The notes beneath the pieces were generated by a model, which did no database searches, was not told the DNA's origin, and was given only the letters and a program-made list of their open reading frames with translations. Positions 1-7,575 of a stretch of DNA of 19,916 bases are shown here, one piece after another (positions within the stretch are counted from its first letter, which is position 1; every line of letters begins with the position of its first letter). Position numbers and translations under genes: made by a program. Source of the stretch: Candidatus Fermentibacteraceae bacterium (GTDB taxonomy: Bacteria; Fermentibacterota; Fermentibacteria; Fermentibacterales; JCC-6); assembly GCA_021162285.1 (NCBI GenBank), contig JAGGYZ010000061.1, forward strand, positions 1 through 19,916, read 5' to 3'.

Positions 1-541
1 CAAGCCCCTTCTCAAGGTGAGCCATCTCTATGGATCCTGCACTTTCAATCGCCTTTTCAACATCTACAAGGCCTTTGTCTCTTCTCGAAAGACCTGCTCT
101 GAGAATAACAGAAACAGGACCTCTGGTACGATCGCAGAGACTCTCCGCTCCGCTGAGGTCACCCTTGCGAACGTATCCACCGAGTTGATCGAGGAATTTG
201 TTCACATCCAGCTTTGCTTTGCTGAACACGATGAATCTTTCAACAGAAACGGCTATACCGATGATCAATGCGAGAAGTATAGGCCACATGAAAGCGCCAC
301 CGGCGATGAACAGATCTTTAAGATCCATGCTCGCACTCTGTGAACGCTCCACCTCTTCAGCCACAGGCGTTTCGGAAACATCTGCAGCCGCAGTTTCCAC
401 TGCCGGCTCCTCTGCTGGAACAACTTCCTCATCCACAGCTTCGGTAACAACTCCAGTGGTGTCTATTGCTTCCGGCTCTTCATTCTGAGCAACGGCAAGC
501 GGTGCCATTATCAGTAGAAGCACCAGCAAGATTTTATGCAT
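1..541 (-). CDS. exbB: MotA/TolQ/ExbB proton channel family protein (partial, C-terminus beyond window)
   Basis: This is the first 180 residues of an inner-membrane proton-channel subunit that energises TonB- or Tol-type outer-membrane transport. The ATG at 541 is preceded by AAGGAGAG at good spacing. Residues 1-18 look like a signal peptide (MHKILLVLLLIMAPLAVA). Residues 20-66 are an Ala/Glu/Val-rich acidic linker. A transmembrane helix follows at about 80-106 (MWPILLALIIGIAVSVERF), with the Glu-Arg-Phe that closes TM1 in ExbB/TolQ proteins. A cytoplasmic segment then begins (LSGAESLCDRTRGPVSVILRAGL), as in this family. The reading frame is open to the left edge, so TM2 and TM3 are not visible. 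The gene starts 44 bp after the TonB-dependent receptor on the same strand and is probably co-transcribed with it; exbD or tonB may follow outside the window. ExbB rather than TolQ is inferred from the receptor neighbour. Confidence 0.88.
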   Translation of the reverse strand, partial: MHKILLVLLLIMAPLAVAQNEEPEAIDTTGVVTEAVDEEVVPAEEPAVETAAADVSETPVAEEVERSQSASMDLKDLFIAGGAFMWPILLALIIGIAVSVERFIVFSKAKLDVNKFLDQLGGYVRKGDLSGAESLCDRTRGPVSVILRAGLSRRDKGLVDVEKAIESAGSIEMAHLEKGL

Positions 542-585
542 CTGGTAACTCTCCTTGTTCTTGCGGGAATACCCGCCCAATATTC

Positions 586-3366
586 CTACCATTCAAAGTC
601 AATACCGAAACGGATCCGTCTTCTGCGACTGTAAGCATCAGGCTGACCAGAAGCGCTTCTAGGGTCATGATCAGGATAGCCATTTCCATCCTGGTCTGCA
701 TCGTACCACGCTGCATCTCTGATAGTGCTGATGTTTGCACGGTTAAAGAGATTAAGCACCCATACGTACATATTAACAGATGTATCACCCATCCAGAACA
801 TCTTGTTCAGCTTGGCTGTTGTGTTCATTGTGAACGGGTAACGCTCGCCATTGATCTCGGGGTCGGCAGTTGCCTGACCGCTTGCATTGTACGGGAAACC
901 ACTTCCGTAATTCCACTGAAGCGAAAGACCAAGTCCCTGAAGGTAGCGTGTGCCACCCCAGGCCGGTCCCTCGTTGCGGGGAACGCGGAAATCAAAGTTA
1001 GCATTAACTTCATGCCTCTGGTCCCATTCGAGGAAACTCTCTCGCTTGGGAATAACCCAGCCAGCCCATGCGTAGTTGTAGTTCTGGTAAGCGCTGGAAC
1101 TCTTTCCCTTCGCTATGGAGTAGGTGTAGTTGGCACTGAAACTGATGAAGTTTGAAGGACGCCTCATAAGTGTAAACTCTGCACCGCGGACATTACCATA
1201 GTCACCGTTTATGAACAGGTCGTAGGCATCAACAGCAGTGAAGTAGTTTTTCTGCATATCGAGAAGACCGGTGATATCTTTGTAGTAACCGGTGATATCG
1301 AGCATCGTTATGTCGTCAAACTGGTGCTTGATACCAACTTCGTAAGCGATGGTCTCTTCAGGAGCAAGATCGGGGTTTCCAACGATGGGGAAAGCACCTG
1401 AGAGATCAAAGTTTGCGCCGCCGAACATGTTTCCGAAATCGGGCACCTGAAAGTAGTGACCGTATGTGAAGTGAAGAACATCACGCTCTGTAATGGGATG
1501 GCTGAAGCCTATCCTCGGGCTGAGGTGATACTTTGCACTTACACCAACGGGGTTGTTGATATGATCCGGATCTTCAACTGAAGTGCCGGGATTTACCGGA
1601 TCAGTAAGGTCGGCAGGATAGTCATCGTAGTTTGGGTTAAAGTAATCAAAACGAAGACCAGCGTTAACGATCATTCCGCGGTACTCCATCTTGTCCTGCA
1701 TGTAAGCTGAAGCAGCATGCGGGTAGGCAGACCATTCACCCATGTAGATGTTTCCACCTGAAGCAGTGTCTACGCTGTATTCGTAAACATCGTAGTACTT
1801 GCCCTCAAGCCCGTACTTAAGCTGATGCTGCTGGTTAACCTGGCTTGTAACATCCAGCCTGGCTGTAGCAGTGGAACTTTCAGAATCGTACCAGGCAAAT
1901 CTGGATGCACCTGAACGGTAGAAACCGTCAGAATCCTGAGTACGGGTGGGTGTGTAGTTGAGCCAGTCTTCTGCAGTATACCCTTCTCCAACATATCCAC
2001 CGTCCGGGTCAAGAATTCTTCGTTCTTCAGTAGCTACGTACTGGTTAACCTTGAACTCCAGGAAGCTTGCATCACTCAGTGTCTGAGTAAGACTGAAGCC
2101 CATTGAGTAATTCTCAAAATTCCTGTCGGGAAGGCCGTAACGAATATCCTGTCCGGGGATTGTGTCTCCACTGAGTGGGTCAACATAGTCATCCTCGAAC
2201 CTGGCATAGTACCACCCGTACTGGGCATTTCCGGAGTAGAGGCCAGTATCCGTGTTTCTGTAAAAACCACTGAAGTTTAACTTGGTTCTGGGATTGGGCT
2301 TGATGGTAAGTTTCATGTTACCATTCCACTGATCGCTGCCCTGATTGAGATAGTAAGCGTAGTTACCATCGCGACCGCCACCGTACTGCAGCCATTTAAC
2401 AGCTGCAAAGAAGCGGACATCAGCACCTACATCGAGACCCATGGCGGGAAGAAGATACTGTGTGATGGGCTCAGGGCCTCCAAGAGAGGCTTCTGCTGAA
2501 AGCCTGGCTTCTGCAAAGTCTGCGATCTTGTTGCCGCCAAATTCCTGAATTGGGCCTCCATCCTCACCATTGAAGTGGCGACCGCCGAACCACTGCCCGG
2601 GATATCCCCAGGCCCATCCGTCGGAGATACCGAGGGCATCAAAATCGTTACCGTTCATGCTGAGAGAACCTGTGTAGCTGCCTCCGCCCTCACGGGTAAC
2701 AACATTGATGATACCTGACTGGGCATCTCCATACTCGGCACCAAAGCCACCGGAAATAACCGATGTCTCAGCTACTGCCGAAAGTGGAATTGTCTGGTCA
2801 GACGTTTTTCCGTTGGGATCTGTCTGGGAAACACCATCCACAACGTAAGCAACCTCGCCACCACGACCGCCACGCATGTGAAGACCACCGCGCTCAACAG
2901 CACCAGCCTGCTGGTTCACCACATCGGTGATACCGGCAACAGGCATGGTTCTGATCTCATCACGGCTTACAACCGATACACTTGATGTAACACCGCGAAG
3001 AATCATACCCCTCTGATCGGTAACGGTGATAACCGTGTTTCCGATCGTTGTGGGGCTAAGAACAAAATCCATGCGAGTGGTCATATCTACAATGACACTT
3101 GCACCCTCTGCTGTCTGCTTGCCCATTCCAACCATGCTTGCCTGGAGATCGTAGGTCCCAGGCTGCAAGTTGATAATGAAGTACTCTCCATTTGGATCCG
3201 TCATTGCTCCGAAGGAAGTACCGATAATCATCACAGTCGCTCCGATCAACGGATTTCCGTCTTGATCGGTAACGCGACCGGCAATTTTACCGGTAGTTCC
3301 TGCGTTAGCAGCAAGGGATACAAAAAGAAGTAGAGCAAGCGTAAACACTGACGCTTTTCTAAACAC
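586..3366 (-). CDS. TonB-dependent receptor with N-terminal CarboxypepD_reg-like domain
   Basis: This 926-residue outer-membrane receptor should import a bulky substrate using TonB/ExbB energy; the substrate cannot be read from the sequence. The start is GTG at 3366, with AAGGAG seven bases upstream. Residues 1-22 form a signal peptide ending in ANA. Residues about 27-104 form a beta-sandwich of the carboxypeptidase-regulatory-like type (GKIAGRVTDQDGNPLIGATV, then PNGEYFI and PGTYDL). Residues about 115-228 are the plug: LHMRGGRGGEVAYVVDGV, then GGFGAEYGDAQSGIINVVTR. The rest is a 22-strand-type barrel rich in Tyr, Trp and Asn, ending RRIRFGIDFEW. The last residue is Trp rather than the commoner Phe, still aromatic as the BAM signal requires. 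An ExbB-like gene follows 44 bp downstream. A promoter at 3550-3578 and a leader of about 175 nt precede it. It could equally be a SusC-like porin, but no SusD partner is present. Confidence 0.93.
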   Translation of the reverse strand: MFRKASVFTLALLLFVSLAANAGTTGKIAGRVTDQDGNPLIGATVMIIGTSFGAMTDPNGEYFIINLQPGTYDLQASMVGMGKQTAEGASVIVDMTTRMDFVLSPTTIGNTVITVTDQRGMILRGVTSSVSVVSRDEIRTMPVAGITDVVNQQAGAVERGGLHMRGGRGGEVAYVVDGVSQTDPNGKTSDQTIPLSAVAETSVISGGFGAEYGDAQSGIINVVTREGGGSYTGSLSMNGNDFDALGISDGWAWGYPGQWFGGRHFNGEDGGPIQEFGGNKIADFAEARLSAEASLGGPEPITQYLLPAMGLDVGADVRFFAAVKWLQYGGGRDGNYAYYLNQGSDQWNGNMKLTIKPNPRTKLNFSGFYRNTDTGLYSGNAQYGWYYARFEDDYVDPLSGDTIPGQDIRYGLPDRNFENYSMGFSLTQTLSDASFLEFKVNQYVATEERRILDPDGGYVGEGYTAEDWLNYTPTRTQDSDGFYRSGASRFAWYDSESSTATARLDVTSQVNQQHQLKYGLEGKYYDVYEYSVDTASGGNIYMGEWSAYPHAASAYMQDKMEYRGMIVNAGLRFDYFNPNYDDYPADLTDPVNPGTSVEDPDHINNPVGVSAKYHLSPRIGFSHPITERDVLHFTYGHYFQVPDFGNMFGGANFDLSGAFPIVGNPDLAPEETIAYEVGIKHQFDDITMLDITGYYKDITGLLDMQKNYFTAVDAYDLFINGDYGNVRGAEFTLMRRPSNFISFSANYTYSIAKGKSSSAYQNYNYAWAGWVIPKRESFLEWDQRHEVNANFDFRVPRNEGPAWGGTRYLQGLGLSLQWNYGSGFPYNASGQATADPEINGERYPFTMNTTAKLNKMFWMGDTSVNMYVWVLNLFNRANISTIRDAAWYDADQDGNGYPDHDPRSASGQPDAYSRRRRIRFGIDFEW

Positions 3367-3517
3367 TTTGCAGCTCCTTTCTCATGGCTACAAACTGTGC
3401 GTGCCCCGATGCCCCGGCGTACACCCCTGGAAGACATCGGATCTGCACAAACAAACACCTCCGCCACAGCCAGCCGTGGCCACCTAACACTTTGCAGCGC
3501 ACCACTTTACGGCGCAC
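3362..3517 (-). repeat. Short repeats: 15-nt tandem pair plus 13-nt copy at the receptor start codon
   Basis: On the plus strand CACTTTGCAGCGCAC (3488-3502) is followed directly by CACTTTACGGCGCAC (3503-3517), a tandem 15-mer with two mismatches. The 13-mer AACACTTTGCAGC occurs at 3486-3498 and again at 3362-3374, where it covers the GTG start and the spacer to the ribosome binding site of the TonB-dependent receptor. The copies may be protein or RNA binding sites, or a trace of local duplication. The sequence alone cannot decide. Confidence 0.5.
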
Positions 3518-3549
3518 TAACCTATTGTCACACAACTCTTTGCCTTGTT
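3367..3549 (-). promoter_or_regulatory. Long 5' leader of the TonB-dependent receptor
   Basis: About 175 nt separate the predicted transcription start (near 3543) from the GTG of the receptor, long enough to carry regulation. Seen in it on the minus strand are a GCCAC/GTGGC hairpin (around 3465-3482), a CCGATG/CATCGG stem nearer the gene, and a repeated element (separate entry) that recurs over the start codon. I see no B12 box or other riboswitch core that I can name. The ribosome binding site AAGGAG lies just before the GTG start. Confidence 0.4.
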
Positions 3550-3578
3550 AGGATACATAAGCCTTGAAGCGGTGTCAA
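3550..3578 (-). promoter_or_regulatory. Sigma70-type promoter for the TonB-dependent receptor
   Basis: The minus strand reads TTGACA (3578-3573), a 17-nt spacer, then TATCCT (3555-3550). The -35 is a perfect consensus and the spacing is ideal. Transcription would start near 3543. It is the only strong promoter-like match I found in the 477-bp gap before the receptor. Confidence 0.65.
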
Positions 3579-3719
3579 GAACAGGAATACAGGTTTTCGG
3601 GAACAAAAACCTGCCTGATCGGTATAAGTGGTTCAGTACTGCACAGCTAACTTTCCCAAGCCAGACCCTGCACAGAGTGGCCTGTGCCCGCTGTTTCGGA
3701 ATTGCTGTTTCCGACTGTC

Positions 3720-3781
3720 GGTCATCAAACTACACATTATACAGTATACATTCGTTATAGAATGGATGACCCTGTAACAGG
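3720..3781. repeat. Inverted repeat GGTCATC/GATGACC around an AT-rich TATAAT segment, followed by a small palindrome
   Basis: GGTCATC (3720-3726) and GATGACC (3765-3771) form a 7-bp inverted repeat 38 nt apart. Between them the minus strand holds a perfect TATAAT (3741-3736) in AT-rich DNA, with no good -35 at the usual distance. The palindrome CCTGTAACAGG follows at 3771-3781. This stretch lies between the barrel gene and the receptor. It could be a second, regulated promoter for the receptor or part of the end of the barrel transcript. Confidence 0.35.
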
Positions 3782-3826
3782 AATCAGGACTTAACGATTC
3801 ACCTGCACAGCGGATTGACAACAACT

Positions 3827-3850
3827 GTTTTAACAAGAAGTGGTTAAAAC
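3827..3850 (-). terminator. Weak hairpin overlapping the stop codon of the barrel gene
   Basis: GTTTTAAC and GTTAAAAC form a perfect 8-bp inverted repeat with an 8-nt loop, and the TAA stop (3846-3844) lies inside one arm. The stem is AT-rich and no U-tract follows directly, so termination here is uncertain. No better terminator was seen in the following gap. Confidence 0.3.
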
Positions 3851-4911
3851 ACTCTTTCCACACCGATCACCACTGTTTCACCCTTGTCGAAAACATGGTT
3901 GATGTAATCGGTGGAAATCCCCGATGCATCGCGGTAGCGCCCCTGGTACTGGTACGCTGCTGAAACACGGTAGCTGCCAAAACTGTAGTCTCCACCGTAG
4001 CTGAGACCCATACCGGTCTTCAGAGCTCCTTCAGGTCTGTATCCGTCTATTCCCAGATACAGGTTTGAACCCTCAACGATGCCGGGAAGGCGGGCAAAAA
4101 CACTTCCTTTGAGCCAGTTGCCGTCGAAAAGACCGAACTCAGCCCCGAGGTAGCCGCCTTTTAAAAATGGAAAAGAAGCGGACACGCCAATATCTGCGAA
4201 TGACATGTACCTGCTGTCGCCGCTGACAAAGAAAGAATACACTACGGTATACCCCAGACTGGTACTGGCACCTGCCCGAAGAGCAAATTCTGAATGATCC
4301 CAGGTTTCTATAATTGTTGAATCCGGGCCGCTTACTCTGTTTGAGAAGGTTGTTGATTCACCACTACCGAACCTCACACCAGGGGAGACGCCGATGTTTA
4401 CTGGCCCTGCGGATCCAGCAAGAGAAAACAGAGCCTCATTCAGAGTTCCGGTTGCATCTGTAACCATGGTTTTCCACAACTCGCTGTGAAGGTAGCCAAC
4501 TTCGTGGTACACCTGCATTGTGGCTTTCATATCGTACTGGGAGACTGTGGCTATTCCTGCCCCGGCAGAAAAGCCGTTCCACACTGGAAATGCCACGGCA
4601 AACTCTCCCCGGGGAATCATACCTCCAAGGTTGTCTCTGTGAGGTTCCGTACATGTGTAGTGATATGTGATGATTTCATTCCATCCGGTTTCCCAGCCGG
4701 AAGCTGAAACAATCAGCCCGTCGATTTCCACAAGAGCAGAAGGGTTGGCAAAAACAGAGTATGCCGAAGAACTATCCGGCACAGAAGATCCGCACATTCC
4801 TGCGCTTACCGGGCTGAGGCTCTGAACCCTACCTCCGAAACTGAATATATCCCAGTATCCGTAACCGGATGCAGAAACCGTAAGCAACAGCAGAACAAAA
4901 AGAAATCTCAT
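3844..4911 (-). CDS. Outer-membrane beta-barrel protein, PorV/FadL-like
   Basis: The product is 355 residues with an N-terminal signal peptide (MRFLFVLLLLTVSASGYGYW). The motif SPVSAGMCGSSVPDSSSAY, followed by VFANPSALVEIDG, resembles the amino end of PorV/PorQ/FadL-like proteins, in which an AGMGG element precedes an NPA turn. Alternating Tyr/Gly/Ser strands fill the remainder and the chain ends GVERVF with a terminal Phe, as expected for a BAM substrate. The ATG at 4911 is preferred over the upstream ATG at 4983 because GGAGGGGAG lies just before it, a signal peptide begins there, and the upstream ATG lies ahead of the predicted promoter's -10 box. Substrate and role are unknown: a scaffold for surface export or a hydrophobic-compound porin are both possible. 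It has its own promoter (4949-4977). Confidence 0.8.
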   Translation of the reverse strand: MRFLFVLLLLTVSASGYGYWDIFSFGGRVQSLSPVSAGMCGSSVPDSSSAYSVFANPSALVEIDGLIVSASGWETGWNEIITYHYTCTEPHRDNLGGMIPRGEFAVAFPVWNGFSAGAGIATVSQYDMKATMQVYHEVGYLHSELWKTMVTDATGTLNEALFSLAGSAGPVNIGVSPGVRFGSGESTTFSNRVSGPDSTIIETWDHSEFALRAGASTSLGYTVVYSFFVSGDSRYMSFADIGVSASFPFLKGGYLGAEFGLFDGNWLKGSVFARLPGIVEGSNLYLGIDGYRPEGALKTGMGLSYGGDYSFGSYRVSAAYQYQGRYRDASGISTDYINHVFDKGETVVIGVERVF

Positions 4912-4948
4912 CGCAGCTCCCCTCCGGTTTCGTTCGATCACTACTGCG

Positions 4949-4977
4949 ATGATATGCAGACCATTCAGGTGCGTCAA
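4949..4977 (-). promoter_or_regulatory. Sigma70-type promoter for the barrel gene
   Basis: The minus strand reads TTGACG (4977-4972), a 17-nt spacer, then TATCAT (4954-4949). Transcription would start near 4942, giving a leader of about 30 nt to the ATG at 4911. The promoter lies directly behind the terminator of the preceding gene, which fits an independent transcription unit. Confidence 0.65.
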
Positions 4978-4990
4978 CAGCACAATCTGA

Positions 4991-5028
4991 AAATTAAAAC
5001 GAGCAGAGTAAGCACCCTGCCCGTTTTT
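4991..5028 (-). terminator. Intrinsic terminator after the small secreted protein gene
   Basis: On the minus strand AAAACGGGCAG pairs with CTGCTCGTTTT (one G-U pair) around a 10-nt loop, followed by a T-rich run (TTTTAATTTT). Stem plus U-tract is a classical rho-independent terminator, 19 nt after the TGA stop at 5047. The A-run on the other flank would make it work in both directions. Confidence 0.8.
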
Positions 5029-5046
5029 ATCAACATTATCTCGTGC

Positions 5047-5385
5047 TCAGTCCAGATCAGAAAGGGTAACAGTGAAAACATTCTCATCTTCACTTGTTCC
5101 GTAGTCTTCTGCATCCATACCGGCAAAAGTATAGGTATCACCGTCTGCATCTTCAAGTTGAATATCGAAGAGTTCTGTTTCCCAGTCATAGTCATCCATG
5201 TTGAATACAACTGTTTCGCCGTCGGGAAACATATCCTCTCCAAGCCAGTCACTGCCCCAGTCACCATCGGAAGCATAGCTTATGTAGACGAAGTACATGT
5301 CGTAACCGGTTTCATTGGTTATTTCAAAGAACTGCCCCAGCGAAGTAAAAGCAAGCAACCCCAGTATCAGCATTGCGAATTTCAT
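5047..5385 (-). CDS. Small acidic secreted protein of unknown function
   Basis: A 112-residue protein with a cleavable-looking signal peptide (MKFAMLILGLLAFTSLG). The mature part is strongly acidic. It carries ITNETGYDMYFVYIS (22-36), WGSDWLGED (43-51), PDGETVVF (54-61) and DIQLEDADGDTY (74-85). This N-x-TG, YIS, W-x-x-DxLG, G-E, D-x-D-GD order matches a small single-domain beta protein that I recall as widespread in bacteria without a known function. GGAGG stands just before the ATG. It lies 63 bp after the four-gene membrane module, with a hairpin in the gap, and is closed by a strong terminator, so it is either the last gene of that operon or separately transcribed. No catalytic residues are evident; a periplasmic binding or calcium-binding role is only a guess from the Asp content. 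Confidence 0.75.
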   Translation of the reverse strand: MKFAMLILGLLAFTSLGQFFEITNETGYDMYFVYISYASDGDWGSDWLGEDMFPDGETVVFNMDDYDWETELFDIQLEDADGDTYTFAGMDAEDYGTSEDENVFTVTLSDLD

Positions 5386-5408
5386 TTAATCCTCCAGTTT
5401 GTCTGTAC

Positions 5409-5434
5409 CGGGGCTCCCTCCACGGAGAACCCCG
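5409..5434 (-). other. Intercistronic hairpin without U-tract
   Basis: On the plus strand CGGGG-CTCC (5409-5417) pairs with GGAG-AA-CCCCG (5424-5434), giving nine base pairs with a 2-nt bulge and a 6-nt loop. It sits between the stop of the last membrane gene (5449) and the ATG of the small secreted protein (5385). No U-run follows on the minus strand, so partial termination or mRNA stabilisation is more likely than full termination. Confidence 0.5.
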
Positions 5435-5448
5435 CCTGACAAAAACAG

Positions 5449-6093
5449 TTACAGGTGTATACCCATGGTTGGCAGCCAGTCAAAAAGGAGGAACTGCGTC
5501 TGCCCTATTAGAAGACTGATACGAGCCATTACCGTATAACCGAAGCTGGCACCGAACGCTACCATAAGAATGGTAATACCCACATTGGCCGTCTTGCCAA
5601 CAATACCTGTGTGCGCCTTTGAGAAGAAGAAGTACACCAGACCGCACACAACTCCTGCTACAACGATGATGTTGCTGACCCAGTTGAACCAGCCACCACC
5701 CTGCCCAAGAGAAATAATGGTGCCGTTAACCTGAGCGAGGGCGTTGGTCTGGAACATGGCCGTCATGCTGAGCCCTGCTCCTGTACCAACGATGAGAGCA
5801 AGAGACATCCTGCTGAGACCGGAAAGCTTTGGAACAACGCGCAGAACCATGAAAAGACCCAGAAAACCAGGTATCAGCCAGATGGGCTGCATTCCGCCTT
5901 CAGCAGGAACCAGGTTGTTCCACCAGTTCGGTATCAGCACATTCATAATGGTGTAGATAACCCAGTAACCTGCGCTCATCCCAACAAACAGGTGTTCAGC
6001 GAACTTGTAGAAAGGATTGTCCTTGTAGAGAAAACTGTAGAGACTGAGGGAAAGCAGAGCTCCCAGCCATATTCCAATCACTGTCCAGTTCAT
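5449..6093 (-). CDS. Multi-spanning membrane protein, fourth gene of the DUF6754-like module
   Basis: I do not recognise this 214-residue protein. It is strongly hydrophobic, with about six predicted helices: around 4-24, 33-55, 70-89, 93-113, 134-160 and 166-192. Conserved-looking polar spots are YKDNPFYKFAEHLFVGMSAGYW (about 23-44, near the first loop), GQGGGWFNW and the short tail LLFDWLPTMGIHL. The lack of large soluble domains suggests a channel, scaffold or complex subunit rather than an enzyme. The ATG overlaps the stop of the preceding gene in an ATGA, and AAAGGAGGGG lies in the end of that gene, so translation is coupled. It is the last member of the four-gene set. Confidence 0.82.
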   Translation of the reverse strand: MNWTVIGIWLGALLSLSLYSFLYKDNPFYKFAEHLFVGMSAGYWVIYTIMNVLIPNWWNNLVPAEGGMQPIWLIPGFLGLFMVLRVVPKLSGLSRMSLALIVGTGAGLSMTAMFQTNALAQVNGTIISLGQGGGWFNWVSNIIVVAGVVCGLVYFFFSKAHTGIVGKTANVGITILMVAFGASFGYTVMARISLLIGQTQFLLFDWLPTMGIHL

Positions 6094-6947
6094 TTCGCCC
6101 CTCCTTTCCTCTTTTTACTGGCAAGGTAGGAAATGTTTCCTAGAATAATAAACAGCATAATAACCAGATGGGCAACAGACTGAGCAGCCATACCGGGGGT
6201 TGCGGTTCCTGCAGGAGGGTCGTCAACACCGATTCTGACCATGGTCTCGTAGTCTGCTGCACCCTTAAGCCCCCCGAGAAGACCCAACATCTGCCCTGTT
6301 CCAAGATAGGGGTAGAACTGCGGAGCACTTACGGCGGTGCACCCTCCTCCAATGGGAATATCGTACCGGTCACCGGCCATCATTACCCATGCAGGGATAC
6401 CGGGATCACCTGCCGACAGCGAAATAATCATGTCGAAATCACCCAGCATGTTGATCTCGTCCATCACAGGAATTTCATCAACAGACTTACCGCTGTAGTC
6501 TTCAGGGAAAACAGACTTGATGTCGCTTCCCATCCGCACGATCAAAACACCACCACCGGTTTTGTAACCCAGATTAACCCAGTCTACATACTCTTCCCTG
6601 CCCAAACTGTCGGAAACATAGGAAAGGGCTTCATTTCCCAGACTGACTCCCATTGGCCACAAAGCAAGAGAAACTATCTTTATGTCTTTTGTCATCAGCT
6701 GCTGGGCAAGAGCAATTGCCATCGGCTGCAGCTCGGGCATTGTTGACGGATCGTAATCGAAGCTCAGAAGTACCGTTGACCCCGGAGGAAGAGCATCCAC
6801 CGCATCGTACATATTCTTACTGGGGCCTTCATCAATGGGAATAGGAAGAGTCAGCCTTACAGCAAGGGGAATGATAACAGCCAGTGCCATCACAATAAAT
6901 ATTATCCTTCTGTCTATGTTACCCAGTTTTTCTATAAATGTTGACAT
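6090..6947 (-). CDS. Double-anchored extracytoplasmic alpha/beta protein, third gene of the membrane module
   Basis: A 285-residue protein not recognised from motifs. One helix at about 14-34 and another at about 256-278 anchor it, and the ends carry charged residues (RKGGAK at the C-terminus). The section between, residues 45-245, looks like a soluble alpha/beta fold (GSTVLLSFDYDPSTMPELQP, IKIVSLALWP, GGGVLIVRMGSD, FDMIISLSAGDPG). The layout recalls the soluble domain of auxiliary ABC-transporter/GldG-like proteins, but this is only a resemblance. The ATG shares its A with the stop of the preceding gene (TGATG) and GGGAGGTG lies upstream at normal spacing. Its position between membrane proteins argues for a membrane complex with a periplasmic sensing or binding domain. 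Confidence 0.82.
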   Translation of the reverse strand: MSTFIEKLGNIDRRIIFIVMALAVIIPLAVRLTLPIPIDEGPSKNMYDAVDALPPGSTVLLSFDYDPSTMPELQPMAIALAQQLMTKDIKIVSLALWPMGVSLGNEALSYVSDSLGREEYVDWVNLGYKTGGGVLIVRMGSDIKSVFPEDYSGKSVDEIPVMDEINMLGDFDMIISLSAGDPGIPAWVMMAGDRYDIPIGGGCTAVSAPQFYPYLGTGQMLGLLGGLKGAADYETMVRIGVDDPPAGTATPGMAAQSVAHLVIMLFIILGNISYLASKKRKGGAK

Positions 6948-7564
6948 CAGTCGGCACCTCCCAGGTAGCTGCGCTCAATTCCAAATATCATGCGCAGGGA
7001 AGTGGCAACCATACCCATGGCAGCCCCAATCATCACTGCTCTCTGGCCTGCCATGTTGGGATACTGCATTATCCACTCACTTATCAGTGGAATTTTGCCC
7101 CATATCATTGCTCCTATGGGAACACGGCCAAGCATCACTACAAAAGCACTGATAAGAAGAAGTGTTGCTCTCCAGTTGCTTGCCCTGAAAGCCCTGAATG
7201 CGGCACTGGCTACGAAGAAAGCCAGAAGGCTGAACATGGTGGCACCCATTGGAACCATCATCTGAGTGAACATGTAGTCGAAGGGCTTTCCCGGCTCAAT
7301 ACCGAACACCAGGCCTGTGATTATCATGGCTGCGAAGCCGATGATCGTTACAGGGCTGTACTTCCAGTTTCTGCCTTTGAAACGAATTCTGTGGGTGTGC
7401 ACGTAAAGCAGGTTAACAGACCCAAGGAAAATTGCAAAACTGGCGACAATCATGTACCACTCCTGCAAGGTCTCCCCTATGGACTGTGTGGCGGGAACAA
7501 AGAACTGAAAGATCATTATCATTCCGGCCACGAATGTGATCATTAAAGGTATTGCAAGTCTCAC
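6947..7564 (-). CDS. Multi-spanning membrane protein, second gene of the membrane module
   Basis: This 205-residue protein is not recognised. It has about six hydrophobic segments (around 4-25, 36-55, 72-90, 102-120, 132-152 and 174-194). The loop after helix 2 is basic (HTHRIRFKGRNWKYSP) and is probably cytoplasmic. The chain ends FGIERSYLGGAD. The start is GTG at 7564, with GGAGG seven bases upstream. The gene begins 11 bp after the stop of the DUF6754-like gene and shares one base with the next start. No motif of a known transporter family was found, so I call it a structural subunit of an uncharacterised membrane complex. Confidence 0.82.
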   Translation of the reverse strand: MRLAIPLMITFVAGMIMIFQFFVPATQSIGETLQEWYMIVASFAIFLGSVNLLYVHTHRIRFKGRNWKYSPVTIIGFAAMIITGLVFGIEPGKPFDYMFTQMMVPMGATMFSLLAFFVASAAFRAFRASNWRATLLLISAFVVMLGRVPIGAMIWGKIPLISEWIMQYPNMAGQRAVMIGAAMGMVATSLRMIFGIERSYLGGAD

Positions 7565-7575
7565 TTCACAGCCTC

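Noticed and set aside
466..1155. 229-codon plus-strand frame opposite the TonB receptor
   Set aside because: It is a shadow of the receptor gene; the opposite strand has full domain support.
3367..3490. Leader peptide frame ending in the receptor start (an ATG at about 3387 reading MRKELQSV then stop)
   Set aside because: The frame runs through the receptor's own Shine-Dalgarno sequence and has no ribosome binding site of its own. It is probably chance.
3367..3549. Cobalamin riboswitch before the TonB-dependent receptor
   Set aside because: The leader length is possible and a B12 receptor would fit a MutL-bearing genome, but no B12 box could be found on the minus strand.
3545..3760. 71-codon plus-strand reading frame in the barrel-receptor gap
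   Set aside because: It overlaps the receptor promoter, lacks a convincing ribosome binding site and shows no protein-like pattern.
5409..5434. Full intrinsic terminator after the membrane module
   Set aside because: The stem is strong but no U-tract follows on the transcribed strand, so it is listed as an intercistronic hairpin only.
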